Assembly: GCA_964036155.1 (NCBI GenBank)
Contig: OZ038422.1
Location: 83,289,201 to 83,353,200 of the forward strand
Reading direction: 5' to 3'
Source of the DNA: Diploscapter coronatus
Lineage: Eukaryota > Nematoda > Chromadorea > Rhabditida > Rhabditidae
Length of the DNA stretch: 64,000 bases
The translations under genes and the position numbers were made by a program. Shown here one piece after another: positions 53,464-62,339 of this stretch (position 1 is the stretch's first letter; the number at the start of each line of letters is the position of its first letter). Below the pieces are notes generated by a model. That model made no database searches and had not been told where the DNA came from. It saw only the letters and a program-made list of their open reading frames with translations.

Positions 53464-53482
53464 CCTGCAGCTGAAAAATGGA
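53464..53482 (-). promoter_or_regulatory. Acceptor site just upstream of the F-box gene ATG
   Basis: On the minus strand a strong acceptor ATTTTTCAG lies 7 nt before the ATG of the F-box-like gene. With no obvious upstream exon, it could accept a trans-spliced leader, as many nematode genes do. A 5' UTR exon beyond the transposon is the alternative. Confidence 0.45.
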
Positions 53483-53525
53483 TAAAATTAGAAAATCACG
53501 AGTTTTGCAAATTTTCACCCAGAAA

Positions 53526-54158
53526 TAGGGATCGTCAGCCCTTTTGCCAAATTCACTCTGGCAGTATGTTTCCTACATTTTTCAAGGGCTGAGATGCCCC
53601 TCTAACCATCCTCACCCGAAAAATCGCGAAAAAAAATACGTCACTGATAAAAATTTGATAAATTTCAACGGGAAAAATCGGAAAAAAATCGCCTTTTCGT
53701 GGACAGGGAAAGGGGCGTGACCTATCTGCAAAAAGCACTATGCCGCTCGCTCCCCCTTTCTTTCTCTGCCTCTGGGGATCTTTTTCTCTGCGCTCTTCCA
53801 TTTCAGCATTGGCTTCTTTTATATTTCGCGGATTATCAGGATCTTAGTTGCAGGTCCTAGGATTTTTCTGACTTTTATATCAGTAACAGTGGACGAATAG
53901 ATTAATCATTTCATTTTAAAAATTTTTATGTATTTCTTTTATAGCTCGAAATATTAGCATTGTCGTAATTGACGCTCACTTGTGGACTTCTTTCTCACCC
54001 AATCAATAAATCGATATCACCACGTGAAAGAGCGGTATCGAATTGTATAGTAGGTATCGATAAATTATTAAAAACAAAAAAATCGGCGATAATCGAAAGG
54101 GTTATCAACTATGGACACTTTTGAATCCAGTGAAAGGGGCGGGGCTTGGCGGTCCCTA
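53526..54158 (-). mobile_element. hAT-like non-autonomous DNA element, copy 2
   Basis: 633-bp relative of the element at 32078-33047, in inverted orientation. Its ends are TAGGGATCGTCAGCC (53526 side) and GGCTTGGCGGTCCCTA (54158 side), and long segments match copy 1, including the end containing the CCCCGCCCCTTTCAC word. It lacks about 310 bp of the interior of copy 1. The flanking 8-bp words, CCCAGAAA and CCTATACC, do not match, so the target duplication has decayed or one side rearranged after insertion. It lies between the F-box gene and the receptor gene and contributes the receptor's stop codon. Confidence 0.85.
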
Positions 54159-55704
54159 CCTATACCCTTCGAATTGAAGCAAAATTCGTATAGTCGAGAA
54201 ATACTTAAATCATTTGTTACCACTTCGCATAAAATCTAAACGTTATACATATTCATTTTTAACATAATATGGTGCAACATTGACCGGGCTAACTTACATG
54301 CGCCATTAGGCATCGATTTAAGCGTTGTTCAGCATTTCTTGCACTTGGGCTCAGATTTTCATACGAATTAAAACACCTCCTTAGATAAATAAACGCGGCA
54401 ATGCTAATTATCGTCTGCGCATAACTTGCTATGATCGGAACTATTATAATGTAAAAATGCTAAAAATTGTCTACATAATTGACATTAACCATTTTTATTT
54501 TGATAATATTCGTTTAACTTACAACCCATTGACCAAGAGCCGTTACATATAATTGCAGATCAACAATTTTATATTTGTTCAACCACCTAATTGCAAAATA
54601 AACTAGTTCGCCGATACAGCCAAAAATAATATAAAATCCGACCAATGTCCAAAATGTAATGACAAATAGCTGAGTTAGTTTTTCGCTGCGGTGACTAAAT
54701 TGAATCATTTTGTATCAAAACTGACATATGCATGTGGAAGAATTTCTAACAGTGAAAATGTCCTAGCTCTATATATCGTAACTGCAGTCGAAACGAATCT
54801 TATGGTCATCATTAACCATGTATCTTTAAGAATAGCAAATAACTCATACAATAATTCCTGCAATTCCATTCATCAGTTGTCAATGCAAAATTTTAACTAT
54901 ATTAGATTTAAACCAACTTTATATGTCAAATAAAGTTTCGACAGAAAAGTAGAGATATTATGGTGAAATAATGTATGGAAAACTACAATAATATGATCCA
55001 TACTATTTCACAAAATGTTGACACTTTTTCTGTAGCAACGCAGATGATATTTTAAACGATTCGCTTTAACTATAGATAAATATTGATTGATACACGTGGC
55101 TAAAATTTAAAATTATGTTACCATGAATCTTTTATCATCTTGGCAGCAAAAGGGCATAACGACATCATAGATAATAAACGAAAACTAAAGTATTATCATG
55201 CTTCAGTGCATATATTGAAAATTCCATCATAAAATAATAATAGTATAAAACTTACATTTATAAATGAACAGATAAAATGGAGAATATTTAGAATGAGTAA
55301 GATAACTATTAATTTTTCGAATTGTGAGAATTTTCCACGTTTTCGAAATAACCGATATATCATAAATATGCCGATAAAAATTGAAATTAATACGATGCGA
55401 TAAAAATAAGCAGGATTTGAAGCTCTATAGATGAATTCCTTTTTTGAAGATAACATCGATATAAAACTATTTAACTAACCTATAGAAAGTATATCTTGAT
55501 AAAATAGGACAGTTTTCCACGCAATGATGAGTTTGTAAAATAATGAATCTGATGTTAAAAATTCTAAAATAGTAAATCATTACCGAGGCTTATAAAAAAA
55601 ACAATGCAGAATACTATGTAAGAATAAGTAGACTGAAAAATTAATTCACCTTCACAAAAGTCATAATCCTTGGCATAAAACGTAGGCTCAGGGCACCAAG
55701 ACAT
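54068..55704 (-). CDS. Nematode-type serpentine chemoreceptor-like protein, 3' end inside a transposon
   Basis: Exons in transcript order: 55704-55650, 55632-55584, 55563-55480, 55424-55256, 54857-54726, 54669-54523, 54459-54298, and a last exon 54235-54068. Phases agree throughout; the model gives 321 residues. Hydrophobic helices include YRIVLISIFIGIFMIYRLF, LIVILLILNILHFICSFIN, FVITFWTLVGFYIIFGCIG and HFYIIIVPIIASYAQTIIS, and the acidic and basic loops are spaced as in seven-helix chemoreceptors. About five helices can be seen. The expected last two are missing because the last exon runs from 54235 across the end of the hAT-like element (54158) and uses a stop codon inside it. Family not assigned; an Sre-like group is possible. 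The gene is either a truncated receptor or a recent pseudogene. A CPEP motif and paired cysteines lie near the N-terminus. Expression in sensory neurons would be the expectation for an intact relative. Confidence 0.7.
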
Positions 55705-55709
55705 TCGAT

Positions 55710-56630
55710 TATGCGAACTATCTCTCTAATGATAATAAATCCGTAGAGTAACAATCGGAGAGAAATGATCTCAATACAGTACGACTTAGAAAGGATGGCG
55801 TTTTAGAAACAAAAATGACAAAATTTGAAATGGATCGAGTAGCAGTGCAAGACGTTGCTTAGGCAGTTAGTTCTGTATTTATAGTACTCGCCTAGCTTAT
55901 AACTTTGTGTAATTTCAGTTTCAGCACTCCAATTATGCCCCGCCCTATGTCTTGTGAAACTTCATTAAATTTGTATATAAAAGTTGCAGAAGGGGCGAGA
56001 TTAGAAAATACTTTTCAGATGATCAAAAATTGCACCTGCGTCAAGATGTCTGCCAGTTCGAAAAAATAATTAGTTTAGGAATTAGGCCATATGCTGCAAT
56101 CGTGCATAACTCATCATCAGGGTTATCTATGAGATATGTATCAAGGTCTCTATGAGTCCCTTACAGCTATGAAGAATATCGTGATACGATATGATATCGG
56201 TAATCTGTGAACATCGAAGTCTGACCATTTTCTGACATTTCCGTGGAATGATTTTCGCACTGATCCTATATCAAAAAGCGATTCCTCATCATTTGTTAAA
56301 TTTTTGCTCGCCCCAAGGCCTCGAATTCCTTCAATCTCACGCGCCTTACTCCTTTCGGCTGGACTGAAGGAAATAAGAGGCATGTAATTGTGGCATGGAG
56401 TTAGCCGCAAAGACATGATGCTCCCTCGTAGGGAGTAGGAGGAAATAAGGGCGATGTTCAAAAAGGGGCGTGTAGAGTGGAAGGGAGTGAGGGGAAAAAG
56501 GGAAAAGGGGAGATTATCAAAAATTGGGGGACCCGGGGTGTGGGGGAGAGGGCCAACTTCCTCGCCCTCACATCCTTGATTCACTATTTTCTCTCGTTTC
56601 GCTTCTTCGATCTTGTTCCGAGTTTCCTTC
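55710..56630. other. Divergent intergenic region
   Basis: Lies between the start of the receptor-like gene (-) and the helicase remnant (+), so it should contain the receptor promoter. The frames at 56150-56650 (-) and 56477-56760 (+) overlap each other; only the last part of the plus-strand frame is real and belongs to the helicase remnant. Confidence 0.45.
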
Positions 56631-56643
56631 GATCGATTTTGAG

Positions 56644-58695
56644 CTGTCATGGCGAGAGATTCCAGTCGTCGTGGCCACGATCGCGTTCGGAATGGACATT
56701 GACAAAGCTGATGTCAGGTATGAATTGTTTCTACATTTTACATTTATTTGTTTGGTGTTAATTTTAATTCGAGAAATGTATTATTTTCGAACGATAAATG
56801 ATCTAACTTGTGCATATTGTACAAATTCAGGTTTATCTCTGAAAACGCTCACACATTTCAATTTTGATGTTTCAGAGTACTCAAACAGGGTCAAGGTGAT
56901 TATTTTGAATTTTCGGAGTTTCTTTTTTAATTGAAAAGGCATTTATTACTCTGTCAATCTCCAGTAAATTTTGAAGGAAAATATACTGAACTTTTACACA
57001 CGAAAATTGGTACTTTCTAAAGAAAAGATGAATTGTTTTTAGGCCAAAAAGGGGTTGAGTGACGATGTGAAAGAAATCTAGATTTAGGCTCTGCAGACTG
57101 GGTTCGAGACAATGATCGAGTACTGTGAACGGATATGGATGCGATTTTTAATTAGTGAATTTTAGTTTTTGTCCAATGTTGTCAAAATTGGCTCGTAGAA
57201 AAAGACACCGGGACACCGATTAGAAAAAGACACCGGCTTTTTTCTTTTCTTCTCTTGCTTTCTCATACTATTTCTTAGAAAACCCGGTGTCTTTTTCTAA
57301 TCGGTGTCCCGGTGTCTTTTTCTATGAGCCGTCAAAATTGAATACTCCTATACACTATTTCAATTTTCGTTTTTTTAATTCTAATTTACAGGAATGCATT
57401 TTCAAGCATTCGAATAATTGTTATTTTTAGGCCGAATGCAGACACAAAATGATGGCCTCGTTCTTCAATGAATCCGACCCGAAGAAGTGCTTGAAGAACT
57501 GCGATTTCTGCAGAATTCCCGAGAAGGTCAGCCAACAGGCAAATGCGCTCAAAACGGTAAGAAATTTAGGATAGATTTTTAAAAAATATTTATAATTGAA
57601 ATATTTCATTTATTCTGTCATTTCAACAACGTCAAGAGAGTCTGTACTCAAGAAATCAGAGACAAAATGGAGAGGCTCATGAATCATTCGGATATGAGCC
57701 AAGGTATTTTTGTTCTAGTAAATATTGATCAAAGACTTTTTCAGACAAAAGAAAGAAGAGGAATACACTGGATTCGAGAACGGGCTGGAGAGAATGGAAA
57801 AAGAGGGGGCTGTCAGGCTAAAAACTGTTGTTCAGGTAAGGAAATTTGAAATAACTCGTTGAAAAATATGCTATTCCTATCATTTTATAAAATTCTTCTA
57901 AACCACTTTTTGAATTTTATTAATTTTTAGGAAGAATTGGCAAATGGAGGAGCTGCGAGGAAAGTGCATCGAGTCACTCATCATTGTTGTAAGTTTTTAG
58001 CAAATCATAATTTGAACAGAAGTATCTTGCACTCGACATAACGAAGTTCATTCCAATATCAGTTATCTCAGGGGTTGTGTTTGATGAAACTAATATTTAT
58101 GTTCAGACTGACACTAATTAATTGTGCCGATATAAAAATGCCACTCAATTAGATTCCTTGATTATCTACTGTTTAAGCTATTTTATTCAGCGTCGTGAAG
58201 CGATAGTTCGCGCAGTCATACAGGCTCTGGACGACAATTCCTCCCAGACAGGCAACCAGCTGACATCGAATACAACTCCTGCTATTTGCAGTCCAAGACG
58301 CTCAGCTCCTGCAACCACAAGTCGTATGTTGTTTTTATTTAATTCTGGAATGTGTCCAGTACAGTGCGCAAATTACTATTTTACCGATCAGCACTAGTTT
58401 ATTTGCACTGCTAATATTTCTGATCTTACCCACCAATTTCATAGCTTTTATTGGTATCATGATTTATAATAAAATGATCCATTTTCCAAATATTCTAACC
58501 TGAGATTGGTTAATTTCGAAGATAACTTTGACTTTACTACTTTTACTACCGTCTATCTATCATTTTTATCTCTGAAAAGCGAGTGAAATTCCTTGATTTC
58601 AGTTGAGTGCAATCAAGAAGGCGACAAAGAATGGAACGGAATACACGATTCCTCTTCTGCTTCAGTCACTTGATAATGATGAAACAATGCATTGA
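56644..58695 (+). pseudogene. recql5-like pseudogene: RecQ5-type DNA helicase remnant (3' part only, decayed)
   Basis: Exon-like blocks: 56644-56717 (helicase motif V, VVVATIAFGMDIDKADVR), 57088-57132 (ALQTGFETMIEYCER), 57431-57556 (zinc-binding domain, AECRHKMMASFF then CLKNCDFC, four Cys present), 57639-57703, 57745-57835, 57931-57988, about 58201-58323 and 58608-58695. The last blocks resemble the region after the helicase core of human RECQL5 (QALDDN, DIEYNSCYLQSKTLSSCNHK, AIKKATKNG). Signs of decay: motifs I-IV are absent upstream; the motif VI exon (QESGRAGRDG in the family) is missing; motif V has Asp where the family has Gly (FGMDIDK against FGMGIDK); two TAG codons at 57079 and 57085 lie in frame before ALQTGF; the donor after YCER reads ATATGG where GTATGG is expected; and a -1 frameshift is needed near 58265. 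RecQ5 unwinds DNA and restrains recombination; this copy cannot. The stops and donor could be explained by other splicing, but missing motifs cannot. Confidence 0.8.
57181..57339 (+). mobile_element. Palindromic MITE with 9-bp target duplication (Mutator-like)
   Basis: Element 57190-57330 (141 bp) has inverted arms of about 47 bp (GGCTCGTAGAAAAAGACACC at the left, complemented at the right) around a 46-bp T-rich spacer. It is flanked by an exact 9-bp direct repeat, GTCAAAATT, at 57181-57189 and 57331-57339. A 9-bp duplication with long terminal inverted repeats is the mark of Mutator-like elements. Each arm itself contains two copies of an AGAAAAAGACACCGG-like word. It lies inside an intron of the RecQ5 remnant. 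Confidence 0.85.
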
Positions 58696-58894
58696 TATTC
58701 TCAATAAGGGTTTCATATTGTGGCACCATATAATATCAGACAAAAATATATGGCAAATTGTTAAAGATCGATTTGTCAGAAAAGAAGAAATGGTGTGATA
58801 GTAGAAATCTAACTATGAGATACTACAAATCGTTGATTTTTATGATGAGAATTCTTACGAACCTTGGATCTTACTTTATAAGGCTTAGTTCATA

Positions 58895-58948
58895 GTTCGC
58901 GGGCTTTTTTGGAAAGTAGTGTGACTCAGGCACAAAAAGTCCGCGAAC
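58895..58948. repeat. Short inverted repeat, 15-bp arms
   Basis: Arms 58895-58909 (GTTCGCGGGCTTTTT) and 58934-58948 match as inverted repeats with one mismatch around a 24-bp spacer. No target duplication is evident. It could be a small MITE relic or a hairpin near the 3' side of the helicase remnant. Confidence 0.7.
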
Positions 58949-59256
58949 CACGTCCTTCAATCCGCTGGGAGGAAAAAACATTTGCTGCACTCTGTAGATT
59001 TCTAGTTTTCGATTTTCCACTTGAAATATGCGTTGATTTCTTTACATCGAAAATTCGTGTGATTTAGTTGGTTTCAAGTAGTCAAGCTTAGCAAGATTTC
59101 TGTTTCATCAGTTGTATTTGATCAAGAAAGTTATGTCAACTAGATTAGTCATTCACGATAATCCTTACAAATTGAAAACATTTCTCTTGATAACTATAAC
59201 CTTGACAACTAATTGAGAGGTAGTAATCTAAGCTATGACAGAATGAGTTCCTAATA

Positions 59257-59319
59257 AGCAGAGCTGAGACGAAATTTCGATTTCGAATTTTAAAAATTCA
59301 TTTTCGTCTCAGCTCTGCT
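59257..59319. repeat. Perfect inverted repeat, 18-bp arms
   Basis: Arms 59257-59274 (AGCAGAGCTGAGACGAAA) and 59302-59319 are perfect inverted repeats around a 27-bp AT-rich spacer. No clear flanking duplication. Confidence 0.85.
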
Positions 59320-59352
59320 AGTAAGTATATTTCGTTATTCTGATCGAAAACT

Positions 59353-59473
59353 ATTTTAAACAATACTTATTTCAGTTGCAATTTTTAGCGTCTTTATTGG
59401 ATGTCTTTGAGTTGTTTCATCATGTTTATTGGAATGTTTAGTAATAGTCGAATAAAGATAATGTTCATAAAAT
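59353..59473 (+). repeat. Direct repeat flanking a palindromic element, left copy
   Basis: About 120 bp, from TTTTAAACAATACTTATTTC to TTCATAAAAT, repeated with a few substitutions and small indels at 59587-59704. The copies abut the palindromic element at 59474-59586 on both sides. Confidence 0.85.
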
Positions 59474-59586
59474 GGGACACTCTATTGGGAACTGTCCAAT
59501 TCGGAACTTTCTGTGAATAGGGAGCTGACAAAATAGTTCCGAATTGGGCTGTTCCGAATAGGACAGTTCCCAATAGGGGGTGTCCC
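59474..59586. mobile_element. 113-bp palindromic element, GGGACAC...GTGTCCC ends
   Basis: Left arm GGGACACTCTATTGGGAACT and onward (59474-59497) pairs with 59561-59586 with few mismatches. A second nested pair, AATTCGGAACT against AGTTCCGAATT, continues the hairpin, so most of the element is self-complementary. It is non-coding. Its edges coincide with the junctions of the 120-bp direct repeat, so the element and the duplication are probably one event. Confidence 0.75.
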
Positions 59587-59704
59587 TTTTAAAGTACTTA
59601 TTTGAGTTGCGATTTTCAATGTCTTTATTGGATATCTTTGAGTTGTTTCATCATGTTTATTGGAATTTTTGATAATAGTCGAATAAAGATAATATTCATG
59701 AAAT
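59587..59704 (+). repeat. Direct repeat flanking a palindromic element, right copy
   Basis: Right-hand copy of the repeat at 59353-59473. It ends about 40 bp short of the stop codon of the kelch gene on the minus strand, so it probably forms part of that gene's 3' UTR. Confidence 0.85.
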
Positions 59705-59745
59705 ATAATATGCCAAATAAAAGGGTTACATGGTATTAAACTGGG

Positions 59746-62270
59746 TTATTCCAATTTTAGTGTTCCGACTTCACGCCATTTGTTTGTTTGTGGGTCGTAT
59801 TCCTCGATTGAGTTACAGAAATCTTCAATTCCCCGTTTTTGAAATCTAAGTTAACAAATATTTCGTATAAAGATATGCAAAATCTCAGCTCACCCTCCGA
59901 TTGCATACAATTTCCTGTTAGCGACAATGAGCGAATGACCGTTTCTTGCATAATTCATATCAGCGATTCGAGAAATTCGACTTTTAACTGGGGCTGAGGG
60001 GTCGAAACACAGACAGGATTTTAATACATTAGGATGACTAAATATATAATGATACATTATTTATCATACAAAATTAACGACCCCTGTCCTCCAGTTATGT
60101 AAATTCTTCCATTTAGCGATGCAGCTCCGAATAAACCTCGTTGTTCTGGAATCTCTCCAATTTCAATCCATTCCCGTTCATCATCTGATAATCGATATAT
60201 CTTTCTACTATCCCATCTATCAATAACTGAATATCCACAATTCCAATAATGAATATGCTATAATGTGACCGTATAAAGTTCCATCGCATGTTATTGTTCG
60301 AGCTTCACTAATTGGAAGAAGAAAAGCAGGTCCTGTTTGCCATTTTCCGTCTATTAAAACCTAAATCAATTATTTCATGGACTTTCATTCGATCTTCTTA
60401 CATCAACTCGATTCGTGTATTGATGTGCCTTAGGATCCTTTCCACCCAAATAATACAATTTGTCTTTGAAATAGGCAACAGATGCCCATCCACGCCATTC
60501 AGGAGGATCTGGACCTGTAAAATTCTTTGAATCAATCATTCGTGGATTTGTTGATAAGACCCCTTGAAATTTGTCGAGTATTCAAGTCATACATTTCAAA
60601 TGATTTCTCTTCATTGTTAATTGCAAAAATCTGAAGCTTAAGAAATTATTCAAAATAACGAGCATAAGAATTTACTTTATTCTGTGTAATTGCTACTGTA
60701 TATGGCCAATAATAATTCTGAAATTTTGCAATATTTTCGACAGAATAATTCTGCGAGTCAAGGAGATCAATTCTTCCTTCATAACTACCATTATCAGGCT
60801 TATAAAAAACTAAATGACTAATAATAATGCCTTTTCATTGTATTTTTAATAAATATCAGTCACTTACGATAGAATAAATTTTCTATCAATTCATTCTTCA
60901 ACCAACGATCAAAGGATTCCGGGTTATTCAACGATGACTTCATGCTCTTTATTCTCTGGGCGAATTCTTCTAAAATGGTAAACAAGTTATGTTTTGCAGA
61001 TAATTGAATAACCTAAATCGGTATATTTCTCAAATGTTGCAGAGATAATATCCTTAATATGATCACTCTGAGAATTATAGAAATCTGGCATCTGAAACTT
61101 CGCTGGCATTTCTTATTGATAAAAAATACTGCTTGGTTTACTTTTGATCGGTCCGCTTGAAATCGCCATTTTCTATACTCTCTTCTTGCTTCTAATGGCA
61201 TTTCCTTCGAGATCGAATCGATGCTATTGATTTTATCGGAAATAGATAAATCATCCAAATTCCACAGACCTCTGATGAGATTCTTTTGTGAAACATTTAA
61301 CCTTTCAGCGAATGATGGTAGTTGCTAAAGTTTCTGATAAAATGCCATCATTTTAAAAAAGTAACTCAATAAAGAAAATTTCATTTGAACTTAAAATTAT
61401 GGGTTTGGAAAGAGGATTTGTAGAAGTTGGCACAGGTTCACCACTCATCCTGACTGAATTTGGTTGACTTCGAATTCAATCAATGCTTATCAACGCCTTC
61501 CTCGTGTGGTTTAAAACGAGCTAATATTGGGCAGTAAGACAAATATTCGGATAACGATACAAATATATAAAAGAAATATTGCCTTTCCAGGTGGCGGAAA
61601 ATAATATAGCATGACGTAAAGCGTAATCAACCTTACGTAATAACTTACCGATTGAGAAATTGATACCTCTTTCATAGCTTCCTGAATTGGAGGTTCCTCG
61701 AACTTTATTTCTTCATTCTTCAGCCATTTGTCGAAAGCATCTGGATTATTCAATGATGACTTTATGCTCATTATGACTCGAGCAAATTCTTCTAAAATGG
61801 CAAATAAGTTATGTTTTGCAGATAATTGAATAACCTAAATCGGTATATTTCTCAAACATTGCAGTGATAATATCCTTAATATGATCATTCTGAGAATCGT
61901 AGAAATCTGGCAGCTAAAATTTCGTTGGAATTTCTTATTGATAAAAATATTGCTTGATTTACCCTCGATCGATCCATTAGGAAGCGCCATTTTCTATATT
62001 CCGCTCGTGCTTCTTTAGGCATGTCTTTCGAAATCGCATCGATGCTGTTAATTTTATCGGAAATAGATAAATCATCTACATTCCATAAACTTTCGATGAT
62101 ATTCTTTTGTGAAAGATCCAACATTTCAACAAATGATGGTAACTGCTAAAGTTTCTGATAAAACGACATCTTTTTGAAAAAAGTAATTAATTAGAGAAAA
62201 TTAAATTTGAATTTCAACTTACGCCTTTGGAAATAGGATTTGTAGAAGTTGACATAATTTTACCACTCAT
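59746..62270 (-). CDS. Kelch-repeat protein with tandemly duplicated N-terminal domain
   Basis: Preferred single-gene model, transcript order: 62270-62223, 62145-61963, 61913-61835, 61791-61649, 61324-61142, 61091-61013, 60969-60868, 60809-60676, 60630-60561, 60514-60402, 60360-60270, 60226-60082, 60037-59894, 59845-59746. All phases match; 537 residues. The C-terminal half has kelch blades with double glycines (KLYYLGGKDP, RIYITGGQG, RKLYAIGG) and a closing EEYDPQTNKWREV, predicting a beta-propeller for protein binding. No BTB domain was seen. The N-terminal half is two copies of a helical unit (LPSFVEMLDLSQKNIIESLW and LPSFAERLNVSQKNLIRGLW; DDLSISDKINSID; SSLNNPDAFDKWL and SSLNNPESFDRWL), loosely reminiscent of SXP/RAL-2-like helical domains but not assigned. 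A second copy of the start exon (ATG at 61448) lies in the intron before 61324 and has lost its GT donor. Alternatives are two genes: a short one ending in a hydrophobic tail at 61511 and a kelch gene starting at 61448. Confidence 0.78.
60885..61509 (-). repeat. Tandem duplication within the kelch gene, copy B
   Basis: Covers 5' flank, start exon and three following exons, matching 61706-62330 base by base over most of its length, introns included. Shared flank words are GGCGTTGATAAGCA and ATTGAATTCGAAGTC. Similarity fades after the SLNNP exon. Divergence is roughly that of an old but recognisable duplication. Confidence 0.85.
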
Positions 62271-62330
62271 TTCGACTGAATTTGGCTGACTTCGAATTCA
62301 ATCAGTGCTTATCAACGCCTTTTTCGTGTG
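61706..62330 (-). repeat. Tandem duplication within the kelch gene, copy A
   Basis: Upstream copy of the duplication at 60885-61509. Its start exon keeps a normal donor (GGC|GTAAGT) and its last exon has a strong donor GTAAGT at 61648, in the phase needed to join the copy B helical exon at 61324. Confidence 0.85.
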
Positions 62331-62339
62331 TTGTAAAAA

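Noticed and set aside
58122..58397. Continuous 91-codon frame ending the helicase remnant
   Set aside because: The first part matches the RecQ5 tail but the family sequence continues in another frame (DIEYNSCYLQSK), so the open frame past the shift is fortuitous.
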